This document shows, piece after piece, positions 8,346 to 16,451 of a DNA stretch of 64,000 nt. Source of the DNA: Clostridium paraputrificum (GTDB taxonomy: Bacteria > Bacillota > Clostridia > Clostridiales > Clostridiaceae); assembly GCF_900447045.1 (NCBI RefSeq), contig NZ_UAWH01000005.1:62001-126000 (forward strand). Direction: 5' to 3'. The notes below the pieces were generated by a model. That model searched no databases, was not told where the DNA came from, and saw nothing but the letters and a program-made list of their open reading frames with translations. The position numbers and the translations under genes are program-made. Within the stretch, counting starts at the first letter, position 1. The number at the start of each line of letters is the position of its first letter.

Positions 8346-9858
8346 ATAGATTTTTACTTTTTAAGAATTGAAAAGATATTATAAAAATACAGAAAGTTAG
8401 TATAGGTATGTTCCCCCAATAAGAATATAGTGTTCTGTTATCAATTAAGTTTGCGGTTCCAGTGATATATCCCAAAGTAGATTGTGGAACTGTATTTAAT
8501 ATCCTACCTTTATTATCTATAACTGCAGATATTCCTGTATTTGCAGAAGTAAGTATATATCTATTAAATTCGATTGCACGTAATACAGAATGTCTAAGAT
8601 GTTGTTCAAGTTGTTTTGATTCTTTAAACCATGAATCATTGGTGGCTACACATAATATTTGAGCTCCCTTTTTTATTTCGCTTTTAGGTATATCAGAAAA
8701 AATGGATTCGAAACAAATAAATGGTCCTATTGTTCCGAAACTAGTTTTTATTGTAGGAGTGCTTTCATCTCCCTGTAAGTTATCTGAAAAAGCCTTTAAT
8801 TCTTTTAATTTAGGAAAGGTTTTAAATATCATATTTGAGAAAGGAATAAATTCCCCTAAAGGGACTAAGTGTCCTTTTCTATATATGCCTGAAATATTTC
8901 CATCAGGATTAAAACAATATAAAGCATTATACTTTTTAAAATCAGAAAATGTAAAAGCTCCTACGAGTAAATTAGATTTATTTTTTATTGCAATTTCTTT
9001 ATATAAATTATATACATCCTCATTTTTATTCAAATATATTGGTACAGCTGTTTCTGGCCATATAACTAAATCAATGTTAGGATTATCTTCAAAAGATTCA
9101 TTAGTTAAAGATATGTATGTATCTAAGTTTTCTTTAACAAAGTTTTCTTCAATTTTATTATAAGAAGATATATTACCTTGAATAATAGAATAGTCAATAG
9201 TGCTATATTTATTATTTCCTATATTTAAACATATATAGTTACCTATGGTGATAAGAACTAGCGATATACATAATATTACGAAAGATTTTTTTCTACTATT
9301 TTTATTAAGTATAATTATTGAAAAAATACAGTTTATAAAAACTATAAAAAAGGAAATAAATAGGCTTCCAAATACGGATGCTATCTGTATAAGGAATGGA
9401 CAGTTAGTTAGAGGGAGAGAAAGAGGAAACCAAGAGAACCCTAATGGGCCTAAACCTTGAAACCACTCTAAAAAAATCCATAAGCTTGCTATGTAAATAG
9501 CTTTTTGAATTAAACCTAAATTTAATATATTTAATAAAAAGCTTATTAGAGAAAACAAAGCTCCTTCATATATACTTATAAATAACCAACAACCAAGGAT
9601 AATAAGAAAACTTGATAATTTATTAAATCCAAAGTTAGTCAGTGGGTATAGAGACCATAGCCAATGAACTCCTAATAAATAAAAGATAAAGCCATATGTA
9701 AAACCATACAAGAAAGCATTTAACTTAGAGAGCTTATTTTTTATTAAGTAGTATAAAAATGGAGTAAGGCTAATAAAAGTAATAGGCCACAAATTTTCAA
9801 AATAAAAAGGTAAAGCAGTCAAAATAGCTGAAATAGAAGAATAAATAAACATATACAT
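8332..9858 (-). CDS. lnt: Apolipoprotein N-acyltransferase
   Basis: Lnt adds the third acyl chain to the N-terminal cysteine of lipoproteins in the membrane. The 508-residue protein has an N-terminal block of hydrophobic helices, then a nitrilase-type domain with the expected Glu-Lys-Cys triad: WPETAVP (Glu near 268), RKGHLVPLGE (Lys near 325) and GPFICFES (Cys near 382), close to the E. coli positions. A last hydrophobic helix ends the protein. The start chosen is the ATG three codons inside the longest frame, because GGGTGAT lies at proper distance from it. Lnt was long thought confined to Gram-negatives and actinobacteria, so a clostridial copy is of interest. Confidence 0.92.
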   Translation of the reverse strand: MYMFIYSSISAILTALPFYFENLWPITFISLTPFLYYLIKNKLSKLNAFLYGFTYGFIFYLLGVHWLWSLYPLTNFGFNKLSSFLIILGCWLFISIYEGALFSLISFLLNILNLGLIQKAIYIASLWIFLEWFQGLGPLGFSWFPLSLPLTNCPFLIQIASVFGSLFISFFIVFINCIFSIIILNKNSRKKSFVILCISLVLITIGNYICLNIGNNKYSTIDYSIIQGNISSYNKIEENFVKENLDTYISLTNESFEDNPNIDLVIWPETAVPIYLNKNEDVYNLYKEIAIKNKSNLLVGAFTFSDFKKYNALYCFNPDGNISGIYRKGHLVPLGEFIPFSNMIFKTFPKLKELKAFSDNLQGDESTPTIKTSFGTIGPFICFESIFSDIPKSEIKKGAQILCVATNDSWFKESKQLEQHLRHSVLRAIEFNRYILTSANTGISAVIDNKGRILNTVPQSTLGYITGTANLIDNRTLYSYWGNIPILTFCIFIISFQFLKSKNLYKKC

Positions 9859-9947
9859 AAAAATCACCCACTATAGTTTTTGTGTAATATAATAAAAAAT
9901 TCATAAAAACAGATAATAAATTAGAGAAAAGGTAAGGAGGAGAAATA

Positions 9948-10394
9948 ATGACTAATAGATATAGAAAAAAGAATAAGGAAGAACTTAAAAAGGTTTTATC
10001 AGATGAAGAGTATAGGGTGACTCAAGAGAATGGTACTGAATATCCCTTTAGAAATAGATACAATGATAATTATGAAGAGGGGATATATGTGGATATAACT
10101 ACAGGAGAGCCACTATTTATTTCTACTGATAAATTTAATTCAGGGTGTGGATGGCCTGCGTTTTCAAAACCTATAGATAGAAAGCTAATTAATGAAAAAG
10201 TAGATAGAAGTCATGGAATGGTTAGAACAGAGGTTAGAAGTAAAACTGGAGATGCACATTTAGGACATGTATTTTGTGATGGTCCTGAAGAGTTAGGTGG
10301 ACTAAGATATTGTATTAATTCTGCAGCTTTAAAGTTTATACCTAAAGAAGAAATGAAAAAGAAAGGATATGAAGAATATCTACATTTGTTGTAA
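9948..10394 (+). CDS. msrB: Peptide-methionine (R)-S-oxide reductase
   Basis: MsrB reduces methionine-R-sulfoxide in proteins. The 148-residue single-domain protein contains [10 protein letters not shown], the conserved [22 protein letters not shown] and [11 protein letters not shown]; the catalytic cysteine is the one in RYCIN near residue 122. The CxxC pairs that bind structural zinc in many MsrB proteins are absent, so this is the zinc-free type. No MsrA domain is fused. An AAGGAGGAG site precedes the ATG. It is divergent from lnt and followed by the amidase gene 42 bases later. Confidence 0.96.
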   Translation: MTNRYRKKNKEELKKVLSDEEYRVTQENGTEYPFRNRYNDNYEEGIYVDITTGEPLFISTDKFNSGCGWPAFSKPIDRKLINEKVDRSHGMVRTEVRSKTGDAHLGHVFCDGPEELGGLRYCINSAALKFIPKEEMKKKGYEEYLHLL

Positions 10395-10436
10395 AATATA
10401 TATGGTATAATTTTACATAAGAATGGAGGAGCGATT

Positions 10437-11120
10437 ATGGAACAGCTAGAAATAAAGAGAATAGATTATCAAAGGATAATGAAAAGGAGAAGAAAAAGAA
10501 CTTATATAGTTTCGCTTCTGTTAATAATATCTATTTTAGGTATTATAATTTATGGACATTCTAAAAATAAAGTTGATTATTTATATAATATTGGAAAAGG
10601 TAGATATGTATTAGAGGACTTAAGGGACTTAAGGAAAGACTATGAGAAGGAACTAAATATACAAAATATAGATTACAACTGGGGAGATGGGATTGAACTA
10701 GGAAATAAACCCAAATATATTATTTATCATCATTCAGCATCCTCTAATTTGTCTCCAGAACAAATACATGATATGCACTTACAAAGGGGATGGAGTGGTA
10801 TAGGATATCATTTCTATATTAGAAAAGATGGAACAATATATAGAGGTAGAAAAGAAGAAATGATAGGTGCTCATGCTAAAGGGAGAAACAGAGATAGTAT
10901 AGGTATATGTTTAGAAGGAAATTTTGAAGAGGAATTAATTACATATAAACAAATGAATTCATTAGTAAAGCTCTCAGCAGATATGATAATAAAATATAAC
11001 ATTGAAGAATCTGAGAGGCATAAGGATGTTTATAATACACTATGTCCTGGAAAGAACTTTAATATAAAGGAAATACAAGAAAAAGTAGCTGATGAACTTA
11101 TAAGATTAGGAGAAAAATAG
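10437..11120 (+). CDS. Membrane-anchored PGRP-type N-acetylmuramoyl-L-alanine amidase
   Basis: A 227-residue protein with a basic N-terminus (MKRRRKRTY), one hydrophobic helix at about 22-40, and an extracellular amidase_2/PGRP domain. Zinc ligands are visible: histidine in IIYHHSASS near 97, histidine in ERHKDVYNTLCPG near 195 and cysteine near 203. GWSGIGYHFYIRKDGTIYRGR and AHAKGRNRDSIGICLEGNF are family signatures. It would cut the bond between MurNAc and L-alanine in peptidoglycan while held in the membrane. An AATGGAGGAG site precedes the ATG. Its substrate could be the organism's own wall during growth or sporulation; the sequence does not decide. Confidence 0.9.
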   Translation: MEQLEIKRIDYQRIMKRRRKRTYIVSLLLIISILGIIIYGHSKNKVDYLYNIGKGRYVLEDLRDLRKDYEKELNIQNIDYNWGDGIELGNKPKYIIYHHSASSNLSPEQIHDMHLQRGWSGIGYHFYIRKDGTIYRGRKEEMIGAHAKGRNRDSIGICLEGNFEEELITYKQMNSLVKLSADMIIKYNIEESERHKDVYNTLCPGKNFNIKEIQEKVADELIRLGEK

Positions 11121-11217
11121 AATTTTCAGAAAAATTAGAAAATAAAGACAATTTTATAGAACGCCTAAGGAAAATATTGTATAATTAAAATATAATTATC
11201 TTTTGGGTGGTGTATTT

Positions 11218-11637
11218 ATGCAGCTAGATTTATATACTTTATATTTATATTCCTATTGTAAAGAGTATTTATTCTCAAATAATATAGATATAATAAAACT
11301 TGGAGCATTTTCAGATACATCTAATTGTATTTTTCTAGATGAATTTATAAGTGAAGAAAAGTTAGCTGATACCCCTATAGAATTTTTTAATTATTTAAAA
11401 AGAAGACAATGTTTTGATATCAAGATAGGAAAAAATAAAAAGAACGGTATAATAATTGAGTGTAGTTGTAGATATTCATTAGAATATTGGTGCAGAGATA
11501 TATCTAAGGAGAAAGATGGACAATTAGTCTTTGTAAAGAAGGATGAATTATTATGGGCAACAAAATATAGACAACTTACCAAAGAAGATATTTATAATAT
11601 AAGAAGAGATTTAAAATTGAAAAAATATAAAGAATAA
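11218..11637 (+). CDS. Unrecognised 139-residue protein
   Basis: No family is recognised. The chosen ATG (MQLDLYTLYLYSYCKEYLF) lies 8 bases after GGGTGG; an in-frame TTG 15 bases earlier lies within that ribosome site and is unlikely to be the start. The protein is soluble, has five cysteines including CSCRYSLEYWCRD around residues 79-91, and ends in a lysine-rich tail (RRDLKLKKYKE). It follows the amidase by about 100 bases and ends in a bidirectional terminator, so it is probably a single-gene unit or the end of the msrB-amidase transcript. Confidence 0.65.
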   Translation: MQLDLYTLYLYSYCKEYLFSNNIDIIKLGAFSDTSNCIFLDEFISEEKLADTPIEFFNYLKRRQCFDIKIGKNKKNGIIIECSCRYSLEYWCRDISKEKDGQLVFVKKDELLWATKYRQLTKEDIYNIRRDLKLKKYKE

Positions 11638-11640
11638 AAA

Positions 11641-11671
11641 TAAAAGACTCTGTTAATTCAGAGTCTTTTAC
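11641..11671. terminator. Bidirectional terminator
   Basis: The stem AAAAGACTCTG / CAGAGTCTTTT sits between converging genes, with A and T runs on either side. Confidence 0.9.
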
Positions 11672-12600
11672 CTTACATAGAGTTCACCACTTGTGGTTTT
11701 TACCTCTACCTTCTTACTACCATCACCATTAGTTACAGAGTAGTTATTATTATTTAAAAAGTTAGGTGTTAATCTATCACTATCAATATTACCTGATGAA
11801 GTGCTAAATACTAAAGCATAACCAATAGATTCATTTATAAATAAATCTATGTCTCCTGATGTAGAGGATATTGTAGATTTGTCTCCTAAGTTGTTAAGAT
11901 ATAACTCGGTTTCTCCAGAAGATGTAGAAGAAGAAAGCTCTCCTAGTGAAGAAACTGAAACTTTAATATCACCAGTTGAGGTGTTTAAGGTTGAATCAAG
12001 TGATTTTATATCAGATAAATCTATATCATTACTAGTAGTTTGAAGTTTTAATGTTTTTGAAGTTAGGTTTTTTAGTTGAATTTCTCCGCTATTAGAATTA
12101 ATGATAATATTTTCAAGATCTCCACCAGTAATTTCACAGTCACCACTTATAGAATTGATCTTAATATTATTTTTGTAAGTTAAAGGAACATAAATATTTA
12201 TATTAATATCATTGTATCCGTTAGTATTCAAATTTACTGTAAATGTATTATTTAACGAAGAGATATCACTAACTATATTTGAGATAGTAATATCCCCTAA
12301 GGTATAGGAAGTACCATCTATTTTTATAACATTTCCATCATAAAATTGTATTTTTACATCAACTGATGAAGTTGTAATATCTATTGTTTTAATATCCGAG
12401 GAAAGTTCTTTTTCTAAAGAGCCTATATTTTTATAATTGTGCCAGTTAAAATTAAAATCATCATTCCATTTATTTATATAATTAGATAACTTAAAATCAC
12501 TATTATAAAGAACAATAGCTGCAGATATATAAGAAGTAAGACTTATTATAGCAAGAACAGAGAGAAAAATTTTCATTTTTCTAGACATAAAGCTTTTCAT
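11668..12600 (-). CDS. DUF4097-family beta-helix membrane protein
   Basis: A 310-residue protein: a short basic cytoplasmic start, one transmembrane helix near 10-32 (IFLSVLAIISLTSYISAAIV), then an extracytoplasmic region of repeated short beta strands rich in S, T, N, D and G (for example STSSGETELYLNNLG, STSGDIDLFIN, STSSGNIDSDRL), typical of DUF4097 putative adhesin domains. Family members are nearly always the last gene after a PadR regulator and a DUF1700 protein, as here, and are thought to take part in envelope-stress responses; no molecular activity is established. Its ATG shares one base with the stop of DUF1700 (TAATG), so translation is coupled. Confidence 0.88.
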   Translation of the reverse strand: MKSFMSRKMKIFLSVLAIISLTSYISAAIVLYNSDFKLSNYINKWNDDFNFNWHNYKNIGSLEKELSSDIKTIDITTSSVDVKIQFYDGNVIKIDGTSYTLGDITISNIVSDISSLNNTFTVNLNTNGYNDININIYVPLTYKNNIKINSISGDCEITGGDLENIIINSNSGEIQLKNLTSKTLKLQTTSNDIDLSDIKSLDSTLNTSTGDIKVSVSSLGELSSSTSSGETELYLNNLGDKSTISSTSGDIDLFINESIGYALVFSTSSGNIDSDRLTPNFLNNNNYSVTNGDGSKKVEVKTTSGELYVR

Positions 12601-13283
12601 TATATACCCTCCTTATTTGATAATTTATTTATAAGCTTTTTAATTATTAAAATTATAAATTTTATAAGATAAATTAACAGAATGAAGCATATTAAAGTAG
12701 CTGAAACTGAACCTATAGTAATTAAGAGAGTCACGGAAGTAGGAAAGTCAGCAAAGAATGCAGGTACTCCAAATCCTAAAATGGTAAAACCGAATTTTCC
12801 TAAAAGCATAAGTATTCCTGAGATACTAAAGGCAAAAGGTATTGCTAATAAACCTATTCCCAGTCCAAATACAGTTGCTAACCCTGCTACTCCAATAGGG
12901 AAAAACAATATTAACAAACCAATAACCATACAAATCTTTAGAATTGTATTAATTAAAGAATTAGATGAGTTATTAGTATTATTAGAGTATTTTTCATTGG
13001 AATCATCACTGTAATTAGTGTATGTTTCGTTGATAGGTTCTTTTTCTTCATAAGTATCTTCGTATTCTGTATTAGTGGCAGAAACTTGCATATAGTTACT
13101 TCTATATTGATTTACTATAGTATAGGGGTCACCAAGTTCCTCTATTATTTCTTCTTCTGTTTTTCCATCAGATTGTGCATTGGAAAAGTGTTCTTTATAG
13201 TCATATAAAATTTCTTGTAATTCATGAGCAGGAAAATCTATTAAACCTTCTTCAAGAATTTTAAAAAATTCCATTTTATTCAT
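12600..13283 (-). CDS. DUF1700/HAAS-domain membrane protein
   Basis: 227 residues. The N-terminal HAAS-type helical domain ([33 protein letters not shown], with [11 protein letters not shown] near 51) is followed by an S/N/E-rich linker and then by at least two to three hydrophobic helices from about 112 onward and a lysine-rich end. This family is the standard middle partner between PadR regulators and DUF4097 proteins and is thought to be a membrane-bound sensor or co-regulator. It overlaps the PadR gene by 8 bases and carries its own AGGAGGC ribosome site inside padR, so the three genes form one operon. Confidence 0.88.
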   Translation of the reverse strand: MNKMEFFKILEEGLIDFPAHELQEILYDYKEHFSNAQSDGKTEEEIIEELGDPYTIVNQYRSNYMQVSATNTEYEDTYEEKEPINETYTNYSDDSNEKYSNNTNNSSNSLINTILKICMVIGLLILFFPIGVAGLATVFGLGIGLLAIPFAFSISGILMLLGKFGFTILGFGVPAFFADFPTSVTLLITIGSVSATLICFILLIYLIKFIILIIKKLINKLSNKEGI

Positions 13284-13599
13284 ATTCTAAGCCTCCTAAT
13301 AAAATATTGTTTACTGAGTTTTGAAAGTCTAACCATTCTCTTTCTAGCTCATTTTTTATTTTATATCCAGACTCTGTAAGTCGATAGTATTTTCTAGGTG
13401 GTCCTTCTTGAGATTCCTGTAAATATGTTGTGAAGTAGCCCTCGTTGGTTAATCTTCTAAGAATAGGGTATATAGTTCCATCAGATATAGAAATATGCTT
13501 TGATATTTCATTTACTAGTTCATATCCATAGCAATCTTTTTTAGAAAGTACTGATAAGACGCATAGTTCTAAGATTCCTTTCTTTAACTGTATGTTCAT
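13276..13599 (-). CDS. PadR-family transcriptional regulator
   Basis: A 107-residue winged-helix repressor. It begins [33 protein letters not shown], the standard PadR start, followed by the wing [24 protein letters not shown] and [15 protein letters not shown]. The ATG two codons inside the longest frame is chosen because AGGAGG sits 8 bases before it. It heads the operon with DUF1700 and DUF4097 and is expected to repress that operon. A small palindrome, GTATTATACAATAC at 13644-13657, lies about 45 bases upstream of the start and is a candidate operator; this is inference. Confidence 0.92.
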   Translation of the reverse strand: MNIQLKKGILELCVLSVLSKKDCYGYELVNEISKHISISDGTIYPILRRLTNEGYFTTYLQESQEGPPRKYYRLTESGYKIKNELEREWLDFQNSVNNILLGGLEYE

Positions 13600-13718
13600 T
13601 ACCAAGCCTCCTATGTTATTTTATAACTATATTATATGATTTGGTATTATACAATACAAGATAGTGAATGATGTTTAATATAAAGTTAAGATTTCTTAAT
13701 TTTTTATTAAAAAGTGGA

Positions 13719-14013
13719 TGTGTATAACTATTATAAGTTATTAACAGTGAGAAGGCTGATAAATACAAGGTTTTGTTTATAGTGTGGATAAAGTGAACAA
13801 AAATGTGGATAAATTATTTTAATTGGGGATTAAGATTAATATAAGTGTGGACACAATATATATGAATAAGATATATTTCTACAACAATATAGAGAATATT
13901 GCATAAAAAATTATTATCAGTTAGAATTTGTTACATATAGATAGTAATTTTTGTTGATAACTATACACAAAATCCACAAAACTGTGGATTAAATCTGTGG
14001 ATAATGTGGATAA
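13719..14013 (+). other. Cluster of DnaA boxes in a gene-free region
   Basis: The 425-base stretch between padR and sfsA holds five perfect TGTGNATAA boxes, the complement of the TTATNCACA DnaA consensus, all in the same orientation: 13719-13727, 13783-13791, 13804-13812, 13996-14004 and 14005-14013. The last two are head-to-tail with no gap. One-mismatch boxes appear at 13952 (TGTTGATAA), 13962 (CTATACACA), 13972 (AATCCACAA) and 13983 (TGTGGATTA). No dnaA, rpmH or parAB gene is near, so this is not obviously the chromosomal origin. It could titrate DnaA or put sfsA or padR under DnaA control. No other gene is seen in this stretch. Confidence 0.75.
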
Positions 14014-14025
14014 TGAGGTGGAAAA

Positions 14026-14718
14026 ATGAAATATAATAAGAAAATTATAAAAGCAAGCTTTATAAAAAGACCTAATAGATTTAATGCATCTGTATTAATT
14101 GATGGGGAAGAAATTGTAGTTCATGTTCCTAATACAGGAAGATGCAGAGAAATATTGATTCCTGGATGTACAGTTTATCTAAGGGAGGAGTTAAATCCAA
14201 ATAGAAAGACTAAGTATGATTTAATAGCTGCAATTAAGGGAGATAAGTTAATAAGTATTGATTCACAAATTCCTAATAAGGTGGTAAAAGAAGCATTAGA
14301 ATTAGGAGCTGTGGAAAAGTTAAAAAAATATAATAATATATTAAGTGAGAAAACTTTTGGAGATAGTAGGTTCGATTTTAAATTATCTAATGATGATGGA
14401 GAAGAATATTATTTAGAAGTAAAGGGTGTAACTTTAGAAGAAGAAAGAAGATGCAGATTTCCTGATGCACCAACTGATAGGGGAAGAAAACATTTACTTG
14501 AGTTAATAGAAGTTAAGAAAAGTGGCAGAGGGGCTGGGGTATTATTTTTAATACAAATTGAAGATGTAATATCCTTTACTCCTAATGATGAAACAGATCC
14601 TAAGTTTGCAGAAGCTTTAAGATTAGCTAATGAAAATGGTGTGGATATTTTTGCTTATTCTTGTAGGGTTACAGAGGATGGTATTACTTTATATAAGCCT
14701 TTAGATATTATATTGTGA
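14026..14718 (+). CDS. sfsA: SfsA family nuclease-like protein
   Basis: The 230-residue protein matches SfsA in length and motifs: FIKRPNRFNASVLIDGEE at the start (an OB-fold-like N-terminal part), HVPNTGRC near 34, SRFDFKL near 109, EYYLEVKGVTLEEERRCRFPDAPTDRGRKHL near 126-156, and GVLFLIQ near 171. The EVK motif belongs to a nuclease-like fold. In E. coli the gene was found as a sugar-fermentation stimulator, and the biochemical function is uncertain. The start is preceded by ATGAGGTGG. The two tandem DnaA boxes end only 12 bases before its ATG. Confidence 0.95.
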   Translation: MKYNKKIIKASFIKRPNRFNASVLIDGEEIVVHVPNTGRCREILIPGCTVYLREELNPNRKTKYDLIAAIKGDKLISIDSQIPNKVVKEALELGAVEKLKKYNNILSEKTFGDSRFDFKLSNDDGEEYYLEVKGVTLEEERRCRFPDAPTDRGRKHLLELIEVKKSGRGAGVLFLIQIEDVISFTPNDETDPKFAEALRLANENGVDIFAYSCRVTEDGITLYKPLDIIL

Positions 14719-14771
14719 TAGAAAATTCTCTATGATATAGTTAATAGTATAATTGTATTTGGGGGTAAGCT

Positions 14772-15266
14772 ATGAAATTTATTTATTGTCCTAAGTGTGG
14801 AGCTAAGTTAGAAGAAAAATATAGTTGGGATGAAGGTGGAGTACCCTATTGTGTAAAGGATGATTTGTTATTCTTTGATGTGCCTAAACCTTGCATTATG
14901 GTGGCTGTAATTAAAGATGATGAAGTTTTATTATTAAAGCAAAGTTATATTTATAAGAATTCTAGAGTTCTTATTTCAGGGTATATAGGTATAGATGAAA
15001 AGGCAGAGGATACAGTTCATAGAGAAGTTTTAGAGGAAACTGGAATAAAAATTGATAATGTTAGATTCTTAGGAACGGAATATGTAGAAGGTAAGGAATT
15101 GTTGATGCTTACATTTATGGCCTTTTATAAGGATGGACATATAATCAAATCTGATGAAGTTGAAGCTGTTTCTTGGGAAAAACTCAATAAGTCTTTAGAA
15201 TTAATGAGTGAAGATGTAATAGGAAAAAAGGTTATTAAAAAAGTACTAGATATTTTAAAAAGATAA
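14772..15266 (+). CDS. Nudix hydrolase with N-terminal zinc-ribbon remnant
   Basis: 164 residues. The first 40 resemble the zinc ribbon of NADH pyrophosphatase-type Nudix proteins: CPKCGAKL at residues 6-13, but only one cysteine (PYCVKDD) where the second pair would be, so zinc binding may be lost. The Nudix box is complete (G-x5-E-x7-REVLEETGI, about residues 75-97), so hydrolysis of a nucleoside-diphosphate derivative is expected; the substrate is unknown. A GGGGGTAAGC ribosome site precedes the ATG. A terminator follows directly. Confidence 0.9.
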   Translation: MKFIYCPKCGAKLEEKYSWDEGGVPYCVKDDLLFFDVPKPCIMVAVIKDDEVLLLKQSYIYKNSRVLISGYIGIDEKAEDTVHREVLEETGIKIDNVRFLGTEYVEGKELLMLTFMAFYKDGHIIKSDEVEAVSWEKLNKSLELMSEDVIGKKVIKKVLDILKR

Positions 15267-15296
15267 GATCTTAGTCTAGCTAGGATCTCTTTTTGG
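15265..15296 (+). terminator. Intrinsic terminator after the Nudix gene
   Basis: The stem AGATCTTAG / CTAGGATCT (one G-U pair) is followed by CTTTTT. Confidence 0.8.
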
Positions 15297-15418
15297 GTAA
15301 AGTAGTATAAGAGTATAATTTTTATTTATAAAATTAATATATTTTTTATAAAAATACTCAATTAATATCTTATAATATATTTAGGAAATAACATAATAAT
15401 TAAAAGGGAGTGTAGGGA

Positions 15419-16090
15419 ATGGAGAAAGAAAGCAAATTCCTTCCTGAAATTAAGGGGACTTTAAGAAATCATGTGGTTGAAGTTCCACCTGAAATCAGAA
15501 ATTGTGGAGGAATAAAAATATTTGGCAAGAGAATTAAATCATTATTATTTACTACAGATGTAGCAATTATAAGAAATACAAATGCAGATGCTATTATCGC
15601 AGTTTATCCATTTACCCCACAGCCTCTTATTACGGAAGCGCTAATAATGGCAGCTGATGTACCTGTATTTTGTGGAGTAGGAGGAGGAATAACTCAAGGG
15701 AAAAGAGTTGTAAATCTTGCTATGGATGCAGAGTTTAAAGGTGCAATGGGTGTAGTTGTAAATTCTCCTACATCAAATGAAGTAGTTAGGAAAGTAAGAG
15801 CAACTATAGATATACCTGTAGTTGTTACAATAGTATCTGAATATGAAAATATAGCTGAAAGAATTGAATCAGGAGCTACAATTTTGAATGTATCAGGAGG
15901 AAAGAATACTCCTAAGATAGTAAGAAAGATAAAAGAGCAGTTCCCAGAGTTCCCTGTTATAGCTACAGGTGGTCCAACAAGGGAAAGTATTAAAGAGACA
16001 ATATTAGCAGGAGCAAATGCTATAACATATACTCCACCAACTACAGCAGAGGTAATGAGTGAATTAATGGATAAGTATAGAGAATTTTAG
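15419..16090 (+). CDS. TIM-barrel protein of unknown function (annotated as hydrolase in some clostridia)
   Basis: A 223-residue protein with repeating beta-alpha units: TNADAIIAVYPF, ADVPVFCGVGGGITQ, FKGAMGVVVNSP, DIPVVVTIVS, GATILNVSGGKNTP, EFPVIATGGPTRESI and AGANAITYTPPTTAEV. The late GG and AGA segments resemble the phosphate-binding end of barrels such as ThiE, NanE and indole-glycerol phosphate synthase. No specific reaction can be assigned. The GTG-like context TGTAGGGAATGG gives a weak ribosome site (GGGAG 10-15 bases upstream). It lies between terminator-bounded units, upstream of the lysine riboswitch promoter, so it is likely monocistronic. Confidence 0.75.
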   Translation: MEKESKFLPEIKGTLRNHVVEVPPEIRNCGGIKIFGKRIKSLLFTTDVAIIRNTNADAIIAVYPFTPQPLITEALIMAADVPVFCGVGGGITQGKRVVNLAMDAEFKGAMGVVVNSPTSNEVVRKVRATIDIPVVVTIVSEYENIAERIESGATILNVSGGKNTPKIVRKIKEQFPEFPVIATGGPTRESIKETILAGANAITYTPPTTAEVMSELMDKYREF

Positions 16091-16109
16091 AAGAATGCGG
16101 ATAAAAATA

Positions 16110-16137
16110 TTGAAATAAGTGAAAAATATGGTATCAT
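16110..16137 (+). promoter_or_regulatory. Promoter for the lysine riboswitch and lysA
   Basis: TTGAAA (16110-16115) and TATCAT (16132-16137) with a 16-base spacer lie about 40 bases before the riboswitch core. Confidence 0.6.
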
Positions 16138-16174
16138 AAGTTTAAACCTTGAGTAAAATAATATAGTAGGAATA

Positions 16175-16340
16175 TGCCTAGGGTAGAGGTGCCAAAGCAA
16201 ATAGTAGTTAATCAGAGTCGGCAGATGAAGAAGATTAATGAAAGGTGTTAGGCCGAAGAAATAGTATTTGCAGATGCTTTTTCTGGTTATATATAGAATA
16301 TATATATAACTGTCACAAAGTGTGATGAGCTACAAGGTAC
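16175..16340 (+). promoter_or_regulatory. Lysine riboswitch (L-box)
   Basis: The conserved landmarks occur in order: GGTAGAGGTGCC (16182-16193), AGTAGTTAATCAGAG, GAAAGGTGTTAGGCCGAAG (16240-16258), CTGGTTATAT and AACTGTCACAAAG, ending with GATGAGCTAC (16324-16333), which closes P1 with GGTAG. A terminator stem and U-run follow, directly before lysA. Lysine binding should favour the terminator and switch off diaminopimelate decarboxylase, the last step of lysine synthesis. Confidence 0.92.
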
Positions 16341-16384
16341 ATTATCATAATGTATTTTAACAAGTTTAGATTTGTTTAGTAGTA

Positions 16385-16413
16385 GTCACAGAAGATTCTG
16401 TGACATTTTTTTT
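16385..16413 (+). terminator. Riboswitch-controlled terminator before lysA
   Basis: The stem GTCACAGA / TCTGTGAC is followed by eight T within CATTTTTTTT. It is the expression platform of the lysine riboswitch. Confidence 0.92.
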
Positions 16414-16451
16414 ACTCTAAAAGGTTAATTTTAAAATTGGGGGCTTTATGT

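Noticed and set aside
8462-9460. Plus-strand frames opposite lnt
   Set aside because: They are shadows of lnt, which has all family motifs; no ribosome sites.
13606-14025. Chromosomal replication origin
   Set aside because: DnaA boxes are present, but dnaA, dnaN, rpmH and par genes are absent, and there is no clear AT-rich unwinding repeat beyond the general composition.
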